From Paenalcaligenes hominis (GTDB taxonomy: Bacteria; Pseudomonadota; Gammaproteobacteria; Burkholderiales; Burkholderiaceae_B): a stretch of DNA of 64,000 nucleotides. Numbering within the stretch: position 1 is the first letter of the stretch; the number at the start of each line of letters is the position of its first letter. A model generated the notes under the pieces. The model had not been told where the DNA came from, ran no database searches, and worked only from the letters and a program-made list of their open reading frames with translations. Shown here in pieces: positions 53,523 to 61,745 of the stretch. The translations under genes were made by a program, and so were the position numbers. The stretch is taken from the NCBI RefSeq assembly GCF_011927625.1, contig NZ_JAATIZ010000001.1, positions 310,001-374,000 on the forward strand. Reading direction: 5' to 3'.

Positions 53523-55589
53523 ATGGGAAACTTATTACTTCAAGCTAATCAGCATTTGATTAACAAGAACCACGACAAGGCCATCGAGCTTTATCAACGG
53601 CTTTTTTTGGCAAACCCAGAGTTTAAATCGTATGCGTTTAATTTGGATTTAGCCTTGCGACGTGTGGCTGCGGAGAAAAGGCAAGCCGTGCTAAAAGAGT
53701 TATTTAGTCGCCAGCATGCTATTTCTTTAAATGCCGCCATGGAGTTAATGCAGTTTACCGCTTTATTTGACGAGCCGTTTTATAAAAGTCAGGTCGATCT
53801 GGGGCTGCCCGCAGATGTGCCTGCTGCATTGCATTATCTAGCTTTGGGTTGGGCGTTAGGCTACGAGCCCAGTGCCCAATTTGCATCTAAGCAGGCTACC
53901 AACCAAACCCATAGAAAAGCACTTAGACCACGCAGCCCGCTCATTGATTACCTATTACCAAAACATCATAAAGAAAAAGAAGAGTCTAATAGAAAAGACA
54001 TAGATTTAAGTGCACAGCTCTGGGGCGGGCACTCAGCTACCGCCCTAATAGAATTGCATTCTATAGCAACGAATACCGAGCTTGATGCCCATACACGCTG
54101 GTGGGCTATGTGGCATGTAGCCCGCTGGTATTATTTTACGGGTGACTACCAAAAGGCATTGGCATTAGGCAATGCTATGGAGCAGCTCGGGGCTGTGAAT
54201 AGCCTTCGTAAAGAAAGATGGTACTTGCAGTATTTTTGTTTGGTGTTAACTCAGCAAAAAGCAGCAGCGTATAAATTGCTTAGGCGCTACCTAGACCTTT
54301 TTCCCCAAGATGCCGATGCTATGTTGGCCTTAGCTAACTCAGCATCTGACGATGCCGCTCGCTTACAGCTCATTAATCAAGCTTTTACCTTACACGGTTT
54401 GACTGGGCTGCAGTTGAAAACAGCAGAGAAGTCGTTGGGCTTAGCTACGATTCAAGGGCAGCCAACACCGGCTGTAAATGGCGATCAAAAAGTATCGATC
54501 ATACTGCCCATATACAATGCACAGCACCAGATCGAAACGGCTATCGAGTCATTGCTTGCGCAGAGCTATGTGAATTTGGAAATTATTGCGGTTGATGATT
54601 GCTCTACGGATGAGACCTATGCTGTTTTAAAAAAACTAGAACAAAAAGATCACAGGGTCAAAGCATTGCAAGTTTCAGTTAATGGGGGGGCCTATGCAGC
54701 TCGTAATTATGGTTTACACAGGGCTACCGGCGATTTTATTACCACTCACGATAGTGATGATTGGTCGCACCCACAAAAAATTGCTCTTCAGGTGATGTAT
54801 TTAACGCAACACCCAAGGGTAATGGGGTGTGTCACTCACTGGGCTCGAGTTACTGCTGATCTCTGTTTTACTCAAAACTGGCGTCCCGAAAACCGCATAA
54901 CGCATTGGAGTCACTCTTCATTTATGTTTAGAAAAGAGGTGAAAGAGACGCTAGGTGAATGGGATCAAGTGCGTGTTGGGGGCGATACAGAGTATATCTG
55001 GCGAATGCAGGCACACTACGGCAAAGACTCTTTTGCTAAAATTCATCCCGAACTACCACTCGCTTTTGCCCTGGATGAGGCGTCTTCATTGACACGCACC
55101 AAAGCAACGCATGTGCGTACGGTCTACTTTGGCTTGCGGCATATTTATAGACAGATTGCCGAGTGGTGGCATAGTCAGTCTGCTGTGTTGTCTTTGCCAG
55201 CAGCCGACGCACAACGCGCGTTTAATGCTCCCATACCTATGTGGCGTAAACAGACAGGTCCAGAACATTACGATCTATGCGTTGCAGGTGATTATTCCAA
55301 TTTAGCAGACGTGTTAGCAGCGGCCAAACTCATTCAAACGCATCCACATAAAAAAGTCGCTTTATTTCACTGGCCCGCGTTCGGTCATGCCGAGCGTAAA
55401 CTGTGTGCGTTGTATTTTGAGTTGGTAGGCAGGCCTAACGTTGAGCCTATAGTCAGCGGTCAGCCCATCGAGGCAGTAGATTACTACTTAACCAATAACT
55501 CATTAGTTCACTATCCTCTAGATGCTTATCCTTTATGGAATAAATCAGAGTCGTGGCAACTACTCGAAAACAGGCCTAACTCAGTATGA
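53523..55589 (+). CDS. Capsule glycosyltransferase (GT2) with helical-repeat N-terminus
   Basis: A 688-residue protein. The first about 300 residues are helical and TPR-like (HLINKNHDKAIELYQRLFLA, YYFTGDYQKALALGNAMEQL), including a degenerate copy of the FD/DV/HY/G module near residues 82-120 (PFYKSQVDLGLPADVPAAL). GT2 catalytic domain from about 325: VSIILPIYNAQHQIETAIES, VDDCSTDET (nucleotide-sugar Asp) and HDSDDWSHPQKIA (DxD). C-terminal 160 residues include GGDTEYIWRMQAHYG and LPLAFALDEASSL. It is paralogous to the GT at 60189 in its catalytic and C-terminal parts. It overlaps the following gene by 4 bases. Confidence 0.9.
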   Translation: MGNLLLQANQHLINKNHDKAIELYQRLFLANPEFKSYAFNLDLALRRVAAEKRQAVLKELFSRQHAISLNAAMELMQFTALFDEPFYKSQVDLGLPADVPAALHYLALGWALGYEPSAQFASKQATNQTHRKALRPRSPLIDYLLPKHHKEKEESNRKDIDLSAQLWGGHSATALIELHSIATNTELDAHTRWWAMWHVARWYYFTGDYQKALALGNAMEQLGAVNSLRKERWYLQYFCLVLTQQKAAAYKLLRRYLDLFPQDADAMLALANSASDDAARLQLINQAFTLHGLTGLQLKTAEKSLGLATIQGQPTPAVNGDQKVSIILPIYNAQHQIETAIESLLAQSYVNLEIIAVDDCSTDETYAVLKKLEQKDHRVKALQVSVNGGAYAARNYGLHRATGDFITTHDSDDWSHPQKIALQVMYLTQHPRVMGCVTHWARVTADLCFTQNWRPENRITHWSHSSFMFRKEVKETLGEWDQVRVGGDTEYIWRMQAHYGKDSFAKIHPELPLAFALDEASSLTRTKATHVRTVYFGLRHIYRQIAEWWHSQSAVLSLPAADAQRAFNAPIPMWRKQTGPEHYDLCVAGDYSNLADVLAAAKLIQTHPHKKVALFHWPAFGHAERKLCALYFELVGRPNVEPIVSGQPIEAVDYYLTNNSLVHYPLDAYPLWNKSESWQLLENRPNSV

Positions 55590-56470
55590 AAATGACGCAA
55601 CGTGTGCCCCTTACTTGGTCGGATTTTAGCGCATTGCGATGGAGCGGCATTGAAAAGCCCGCCTCTAGGATAGGAAAGCTGAAACTACAGCAGTACGCGG
55701 AAAAACATGGTTTTGCCTGCCCAAAAGTACTTGGGCGTTTTGATTCGGCAAGCAAGATCAAGTTAGATAGCGTCAATGCAGACGCTTTTGTGCTGAAGGC
55801 AGAGGGGTTGTGGTCTAGCGAAGGCGTATATGTGCTTCATAAAATTATGGGGCTTCATTTGTTTTATGACGTAAAAAGCCAGCGTGTAGTATCTGAAGAG
55901 CAGATTATTCAAGCAGCCTTAGAGCTAGAAGCTAAACGTAATAAAAAGATAACTTTTTTTATTGAGCAACGGGTGATTGACGAAGAAGCTAAAAACATCA
56001 TTCCGTTGGACTATAAGCTATTTACTTTTTATGATCGGGTCGAGTTTATTTTACAAGTGGATCGAAACTATACGCCGGCCCGGTTTTGCTTTTTCGATGG
56101 GCAGTTCAACGTGATTAAGGATGATCGTGTTCAGGCGTCTAGCCATGCGCAACAGCCTGCAGCGATACCCCGTGTGCCTGAGTGTGCGGATCAAATGCTA
56201 CGTTTAGCCTCTGACCTAACAAAAAAATTAAAAGCGACATTCATTTCCGTGGATTGTTACGCCACTCCGGATGGGGCCATTTTAGGCGAGCTAACGCATA
56301 CACCAGGCGGCCCGTGGTTTCAACGTATGTATTATTTTTCAGATAGCTTTGAGTTAGAGCTAGGCCGTTACTGGCGGCTGGCCTATCAAAAAGTGCAGCA
56401 AGACATTCCACTTTTAACTGTGCCGTATGAGGTTAAATTAAAAGGGAAAGTGTGTAGAGTTATTTATTAG
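55586..56470 (+). CDS. ATP-grasp protein, TupA-like
   Basis: A 294-residue protein with an ATP-grasp pattern resembling TupA (teichuronopeptide) proteins: KLKLQQYAEKHGFACPKVLG at the N-terminus, FVLKAEGLWSSEGVYVL, then a helix before FIEQRVIDEE, DYKLFTFYDRVEFILQVDR, and the C-terminal metal-ligand strand DCYATPDGAILGELTHTPGG. Such enzymes join a carboxylate to an amine through an acyl-phosphate. With ugd next to it, an amide on a uronic acid in the capsule is a plausible product; this is inference. Confidence 0.78.
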   Translation: MKMTQRVPLTWSDFSALRWSGIEKPASRIGKLKLQQYAEKHGFACPKVLGRFDSASKIKLDSVNADAFVLKAEGLWSSEGVYVLHKIMGLHLFYDVKSQRVVSEEQIIQAALELEAKRNKKITFFIEQRVIDEEAKNIIPLDYKLFTFYDRVEFILQVDRNYTPARFCFFDGQFNVIKDDRVQASSHAQQPAAIPRVPECADQMLRLASDLTKKLKATFISVDCYATPDGAILGELTHTPGGPWFQRMYYFSDSFELELGRYWRLAYQKVQQDIPLLTVPYEVKLKGKVCRVIY

Positions 56471-56501
56471 CTCACCCTAGAGAAATTATAGTGTGAATAA
56501 A

Positions 56502-57671
56502 ATGAAAATTGCAGTAGTAGGAATTGGGTATGTAGGGTTAGCTAATGCTGTATTGTTAGCGCAATATCATCGCGTTGTTGCGGTAGATATTGATACGGCG
56601 AAAGTGGGTTTGCTAAATAAAAGACTTTCCCCTTTAGCAGATAAGGAAATCGAAGACTATTTGCAAAACAAGGAATTAGATCTACATGCCACCACAGATT
56701 TTGCTCAGGCTTATGTAGATGCAGATTTGGTGATTATTGCCACACCAACAAATTACGATCCCAAAGACAATTTTTTTGATACCTCATCTGTAGAAAAAGT
56801 AGTGCAGAATGTATTAGGTGTGAATAAGCAGGCACTTATAGTAATTAAATCCACTGTGCCAGTTGGTTTTACCGAAAAACTAAAAAAAACTTACTCAACA
56901 GAAAATATTATTTTTTCACCCGAGTTTTTACGAGAGGGACATGCGCTGCATGATTGTTTATACCCTTCACGTGTTATTGTCGGAGAAAAATCCGCCAGAG
57001 CTGAACAAATAGCTACCTTGTTTACCCATGCGGCTTTAAATGACTCTACCGATGTATTACTAACTAATAATACCGAGGCAGAGGCCATCAAGCTATTTGC
57101 TAATACGTATTTAGCTATGCGGGTCGCTTTTTTTAATGAGCTCGATAGTTATGCGTTAGCGCACCAGCTAAACACGCGTGAAATTATTCAGGGTGTATGT
57201 TTGGATACACGTATTGGTTCTCATTATAATAACCCCTCGTTTGGTTACGGTGGCTACTGTTTGCCAAAGGACACAAAGCAATTATTGGCCAATTATTCGC
57301 ATACCCCTCAAGATTTAATGTCGGCCATTGTGAACTCAAACCGTACCCGTAAAGACTTCGTTGCTGACGATATTTTAAATAAGGCACCAAAGGTAGTGGG
57401 TTTTTACCGTTTAGTGATGAAGGCTGGCTCGGATAACTTTAGGTCGTCTAGTATCCAAGGGATTATGAAACGCATTAAAGCCAAAGGCATAGAGGTTTTA
57501 GTGTATGAGCCTACACTAAACGAGCCCCATTTTTTTAATTCCCAAGTGATTAACGATTTATCTGTTTTTAAAGAAAAGGTCGACGTGATTGTCGCAAATA
57601 GGTTTAGCGACGAGCTCAGTGATGTAAAAGAAAAAGTTTATACTAGAGACTTATTCGGTAGCGATTCTTAA
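56502..57671 (+). CDS. ugd: UDP-glucose 6-dehydrogenase
   Basis: About 389 residues from the ATG at 56502 (a GTG three codons earlier is possible). NAD-binding start [20 protein letters not shown], conserved [11 protein letters not shown], catalytic-site FSPEFLREG, and the active Cys in [11 protein letters not shown]. It makes UDP-glucuronate, a precursor for uronic-acid capsules. Short E. coli-like form. Sequence is AT-rich relative to flanking genes. It is followed 14 bases later by kpsT. Confidence 0.92.
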   Translation: MKIAVVGIGYVGLANAVLLAQYHRVVAVDIDTAKVGLLNKRLSPLADKEIEDYLQNKELDLHATTDFAQAYVDADLVIIATPTNYDPKDNFFDTSSVEKVVQNVLGVNKQALIVIKSTVPVGFTEKLKKTYSTENIIFSPEFLREGHALHDCLYPSRVIVGEKSARAEQIATLFTHAALNDSTDVLLTNNTEAEAIKLFANTYLAMRVAFFNELDSYALAHQLNTREIIQGVCLDTRIGSHYNNPSFGYGGYCLPKDTKQLLANYSHTPQDLMSAIVNSNRTRKDFVADDILNKAPKVVGFYRLVMKAGSDNFRSSSIQGIMKRIKAKGIEVLVYEPTLNEPHFFNSQVINDLSVFKEKVDVIVANRFSDELSDVKEKVYTRDLFGSDS

Positions 57672-57685
57672 AATGGAATCAAACG

Positions 57686-58345
57686 ATGATTGAAATTCAA
57701 AACCTAACCAAATCTTACCTGCACCACAAGACAGGCCGGTCATTTGTATTTAAAAACTTGTCTTTTACCATTCCTGCTGGGCGTAACTTGGCAATCATAG
57801 GGAAAAACGGTGCCGGTAAATCAACGCTAATGAATATTTTATCGGGTGTAGATGCGCCAGACAGCGGCAAAATCATTTCCGATAAACGTATTTCTTGGCC
57901 TGTAGGGCTACGAGGTGGGTTTCAGGGCTCATTAACAGGCAGACAAAATGCGCAGTTTGTGGCTCGGGTACAGGGGTTTTCAGGCGAGGCATTACGTGAA
58001 AAAGTCGATTTTGTCGAGCAGTTTGCTGAAATAGGCAAGTATTTTGATTCGCCTTCTAGTACGTATTCCTCAGGGATGCGCAGTCGCGTCTCATTTGGTA
58101 TTAGCTTGGCGTTTGATTTTGATTATTATCTGGTCGACGAGGCCATGGCAGTAGGGGATGCCCATTTTAAACGTAAAGCCCGCGCCGCTTTTGATGAAAA
58201 AATAGGTAAAGCCAATATTATTATGGTCACGCATAGTATGAGCCAAGTGCGGGATATGTGTGATATGGTGCTGGTGCTTGAAAAAGGGCACGTGCATTTT
58301 TTTGAAGATATTGAAGCTGGTATTGATTATTACGATAACCTGTAA
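57686..58345 (+). CDS. kpsT: Capsule ABC transporter ATPase KpsT/CtrD
   Basis: A 219-residue export ATPase. Walker A is GKNGAGKST, signature YSSGMRSRVSFGIS, Walker B YYLVDEAMAVGD and the switch His in MVTHSMSQVRD. It powers KpsM. The usual kpsM-kpsT pair is split here by a glycosyltransferase, an ATP-grasp gene and ugd. Start has no strong binding site but the gene is continuous. Confidence 0.94.
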   Translation: MIEIQNLTKSYLHHKTGRSFVFKNLSFTIPAGRNLAIIGKNGAGKSTLMNILSGVDAPDSGKIISDKRISWPVGLRGGFQGSLTGRQNAQFVARVQGFSGEALREKVDFVEQFAEIGKYFDSPSSTYSSGMRSRVSFGISLAFDFDYYLVDEAMAVGDAHFKRKARAAFDEKIGKANIIMVTHSMSQVRDMCDMVLVLEKGHVHFFEDIEAGIDYYDNL

Positions 58346-58377
58346 AAATTGGGTTAATGAAAAACAAGGAAAGTTGC

Positions 58378-60162
58378 ATGTCATTGGTACTTGGGGCGGG
58401 AGCCTACTGTAATTGGATAGAAGCGCTGCCGGTACTAGCTGTGGTGGGCTTTAACGAGGGCCAAGCTCGGGCCATAGAGTTAAATTTGACTCAAGATACA
58501 TTGCGTCAGGCGTTAGCTCAGCCTTACAGTGTGGTTTTACAAAGCACAGAGCAACTACAATTACTTGCCCAAGAGCTCACGCAGTACCCACAACAGAAAG
58601 TGATCTTGTTCTACAGTGATTTACCTCAGCTTTTAACTGGGTTGATCACGACAGATCACGATATAGCCGAGGCATTAGAGCAGTGGAAAACCAATCTGCT
58701 TGCATTGCAAGACTTCTATCGTATGCATCGTAAGCAAACGCTTTTGTTTGATTTAAGTCAGGTACTAAGCCACCCTCATCACTTTGTAGAGGTATGCAAG
58801 CAACATGGGGTGTCTACGCTAGATACTGCTGCAGTGGATGTTGTGGTGCATGATGCTGCTAAACCGTGGGCGTCTACGCTAGCCCAACAAATACTTTTAC
58901 AAGACCCCGACTTAGCTCAGGTTGTTCAATATACAAAAGCGATGACTTGGCCTTTAACAAGCGAAAGCTCAGCTGCCCCTGATTCCGACTCTGTAGGGGC
59001 ATTGGCTGTATTGCGACAATTACAATCAGCTTCAGCTTTTGAAAAAGAACTGGCATACACTCAGACCAAACTAGCCGCGCAGCATGAGGAAAAACAAAAC
59101 CTGCTTCAAGAAAATCAGTCGGTTTTACAGCAGCTTTCTGTGGCCCAAGAGCAAAAAAATACATTAGGTCAAGAAAACCAGTTGGTGTTAGAGCAGCTTT
59201 TTGTCGCCCAAGAGGAGCTAGAAAAAAAATCCTTAGCGCTGCAAAACACGGAACAAGAGCTTTCCCAGCTAAGGCAAACTCATCAAAAATTCGTAGCCCT
59301 AGAGCGCAACTCGCAGACACAGCTTAAGAAAATTACAGCTTTAGAAACGAAACTGGCCGAAGAGTTAGCATCAAATCAGGCTAATCAAGAGCAGCTTCAG
59401 GCAGAAAAAACAACGTTGAATGCACAATTGATCGAGCTAAAAGCTCAGCTACATACTGCACAAAGTGACGTTGATCAATCAGAGAAGAAAGTTGTAGAGC
59501 TACAGCTAGAAAAAAATGCACTCGCTCAAGAAAACCAGCTTGTAATAGAGCAGCTGCTTACGGTACAAGCAGAGTTAGAAACCCTGATGTTGGCTAAAGA
59601 GACATCGCTTGCTCTACAAAAAGAGCTGGGCGCTGAAAATACTTTATTGTTGCAGCAGCTTCATTCGCATCAAGAGGAGTTAGAGCGAATTTACCTAAAA
59701 GATAAAGACGCAACTACGGCGCCTGACCGTCAAGTGCCTGTGGTACTTGATCATAACAAAGAGTCCAGTACCGATTTGGTAGTGGTTTCTGAGGTACGTG
59801 TACACGAGCCTGAGCATACCGTTCCACCCAGATCGTTCTTTGAGCGTCGTGCTGCTCGAAAAGCGCGACGTGACGCTCTGCGTAAAGACAAAGAGCGAGC
59901 CCAACACATTGTGCAAAGTCCTTGGTTTGATGCGCAGTGGTATTTGCAGCAGTATCCCGATGTAGCGCAGGATCCTGTGCAGTCTGCTAACCCTGCATTG
60001 CACTACATACGTTTAGGCGGTTTTGAGGGACGAAATCCTTCCCCTTATTTTGATTCCAGTTTTTACCTTGAATCAAACCCGGATGTGGCCATCACCGGTA
60101 TTAACCCGTTATGGCATTTCTTGCGCAATGGTCAAGCAGAAGGGCGTCAGCCCCATCCTTAG
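58378..60162 (+). CDS. Large coiled-coil capsule-locus protein with C-terminal FD..YYL repeats
   Basis: About 594 residues from the ATG at 58378 (AAGGA seven bases upstream). The N-terminal 210 residues are globular (GAGAYCNWIEALPVLAVVGF). About 220-450 is a long coiled coil with four imperfect copies of an ENQ-x-x-L-x-QL-x-x-x-QEELE unit (ENQSVLQQLSVAQEQ, ENQLVLEQLFVAQEELE, ENQLVIEQLLTVQAELE, ENTLLLQQLHSHQEELE). A basic linker follows (FFERRAARKARRDALRKDK), then two copies of a 40-residue module (WFDAQWYLQQYPDV...HYIRLGGFEGR and YFDSSFYLESNPDV...HFLRNGQAEGR). No catalytic motif is seen. It probably scaffolds the biosynthesis complex. Confidence 0.8.
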   Translation: MSLVLGAGAYCNWIEALPVLAVVGFNEGQARAIELNLTQDTLRQALAQPYSVVLQSTEQLQLLAQELTQYPQQKVILFYSDLPQLLTGLITTDHDIAEALEQWKTNLLALQDFYRMHRKQTLLFDLSQVLSHPHHFVEVCKQHGVSTLDTAAVDVVVHDAAKPWASTLAQQILLQDPDLAQVVQYTKAMTWPLTSESSAAPDSDSVGALAVLRQLQSASAFEKELAYTQTKLAAQHEEKQNLLQENQSVLQQLSVAQEQKNTLGQENQLVLEQLFVAQEELEKKSLALQNTEQELSQLRQTHQKFVALERNSQTQLKKITALETKLAEELASNQANQEQLQAEKTTLNAQLIELKAQLHTAQSDVDQSEKKVVELQLEKNALAQENQLVIEQLLTVQAELETLMLAKETSLALQKELGAENTLLLQQLHSHQEELERIYLKDKDATTAPDRQVPVVLDHNKESSTDLVVVSEVRVHEPEHTVPPRSFFERRAARKARRDALRKDKERAQHIVQSPWFDAQWYLQQYPDVAQDPVQSANPALHYIRLGGFEGRNPSPYFDSSFYLESNPDVAITGINPLWHFLRNGQAEGRQPHP

Positions 60163-60188
60163 TAATTAGGGAAAGGATAAACAAAGCG

Positions 60189-61697
60189 ATGCTCAGCCGT
60201 ATTGCCTCAGTATTTAAAAAAAAGAAAGGCCTACAAAAACCACAGCTTCCTGTGGCACCGCCTTATTTTGATAGTGACTACTATTTAGCGACCTATGCCG
60301 ATGTAGCGCAGGCGGGTATGCCTGCCTGGGAGCATTTTTATCACCACGGTTATCAAGAGGGCCGTTGGCCTTGTCAACTGAAAGCGGTGCAAGCCGAAGC
60401 GCTGGTGTGGGCAGAGGCCACGCAATCGCAGGCTGAGCAGCAACTGTGGCAGTTAACTCAAAGTAGCAATGAGGCAGAAAAAACAAGTGCAGCGTGGTTT
60501 TTAGCTCGTTGGTATGCGGCACTGGGGCAGTGGCAGCAGGTACATCAAGCCTTGTCGTTCTATGTAGGTTCTGCCCGACCCATGCCTGGCCTGATGGCTC
60601 CGCATTTATTGTGGGTAGAGGTCTTGGCTAAGCAAAAAAATACACCTCATACATTGGCATATCTGGAGCAGCTAAAGGCTCGCTATGGCGACCGGGTAGA
60701 ACTGATCTTAACGCGTATGAATCATTTAGCCCAACCTAAAGATCATGCACTGCACTGGAAAGAGCTAAATCAACATTATGATGCCGCTGGCTTAATGGGG
60801 GTATGTAGTCATCCTCTTGGAGATCAGAGTTTGTTTGATGGGTTACAAAGTACGGGGTTATTACGCACGACCAGTAACGACTTCCTGAGCGTTGAGCCCC
60901 CGCCTTTAGTTAGCGTGATCGTCCCTGCTTATAATGCTGAAAAAACGATTCTGACGACCTTAAAAGGGCTGCAGGCACAGACGTGGTCTTACTTAGAGAT
61001 TCTCGTCGTAGATGATGCCTCTAGTGACAACACGGCCGCCTTGGTGGCAGAGCTTGCACTACAAGACCCACGTATTCGCTTAATCGCACAAGCCCTAAAT
61101 AAAGGGGCATATCACGCCCGTAATGTGGGTTTAGCGCAAAGTCAGGGCCAGTTTATTACTGTGCACGATAGCGATGACTGGTCTCATCCTCAGAAAATTG
61201 AGCAGCAGTTGCGTCCTTTATTACAGCAGCCCGCGTTACAAGTGACGTTGTCACATTGGGTACGTGCCAGCGACGATTTACAACTAGGTAACTGGTCTTC
61301 GCCAGAGGATTGGAACGGTTTGGTGCATCGCAATGTGTCGTCGTTACTAATGCGCCGAGCTGTATTTAACGAATTAGGCTTTTGGGATGACGTGGTGTGT
61401 AGTGCGGATACCGAGTATTACTATCGGGTGCTTAAAGCCTATGGCGCCGCTGCTGTTTACGAAGTGCACCCGGGGTTACCGCTTGCCTTTGGGCGCGTGC
61501 GTGAAGACTCCTTAACGCAGCGCTCTGCTACGCATATTTTTACTATTTTTTCAGGCTTGAGACACGATTACAGCAAAGCCTATCACCGCTGGCATGAAAG
61601 CTGCCTAAAAAAGCAGTATCTCTACATGCCGCAACACATGGATACCCGTGTTTTTGAGGTTGACGCTAGAATGTTACGCAAGCCCGATCATTCGTAA
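60189..61697 (+). CDS. Capsule glycosyltransferase (GT2) with N-terminal YYL module
   Basis: About 502 residues from the ATG at 60189; an upstream ATG inside the previous gene is unlikely. Near residues 25-65 is one copy of the YFDSDYYLATYADV...HFYHHGYQEGRW module shared with the previous protein. A helical region follows. The GT2 domain starts near 240 (VSVIVPAYNAEKTILTTLKG; Asp in VDDASSDNT; HDSDDWSHPQKIE). The C-terminus has SADTEYYYRVLKAYG and LPLAFGRVREDSL. It is a paralogue of the 53523 glycosyltransferase. Sugar unknown. Confidence 0.9.
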   Translation: MLSRIASVFKKKKGLQKPQLPVAPPYFDSDYYLATYADVAQAGMPAWEHFYHHGYQEGRWPCQLKAVQAEALVWAEATQSQAEQQLWQLTQSSNEAEKTSAAWFLARWYAALGQWQQVHQALSFYVGSARPMPGLMAPHLLWVEVLAKQKNTPHTLAYLEQLKARYGDRVELILTRMNHLAQPKDHALHWKELNQHYDAAGLMGVCSHPLGDQSLFDGLQSTGLLRTTSNDFLSVEPPPLVSVIVPAYNAEKTILTTLKGLQAQTWSYLEILVVDDASSDNTAALVAELALQDPRIRLIAQALNKGAYHARNVGLAQSQGQFITVHDSDDWSHPQKIEQQLRPLLQQPALQVTLSHWVRASDDLQLGNWSSPEDWNGLVHRNVSSLLMRRAVFNELGFWDDVVCSADTEYYYRVLKAYGAAAVYEVHPGLPLAFGRVREDSLTQRSATHIFTIFSGLRHDYSKAYHRWHESCLKKQYLYMPQHMDTRVFEVDARMLRKPDHS

Positions 61698-61745
61698 TGG
61701 TCAGGCTAGCCTACGCGTTGATTTTGGCCTATTTTTCAGGAATAT

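Noticed and set aside
58874-59320. 148-codon minus-strand frame inside the coiled-coil gene
   Set aside because: Shadow of the repetitive plus-strand coding sequence; no start signal or domain.
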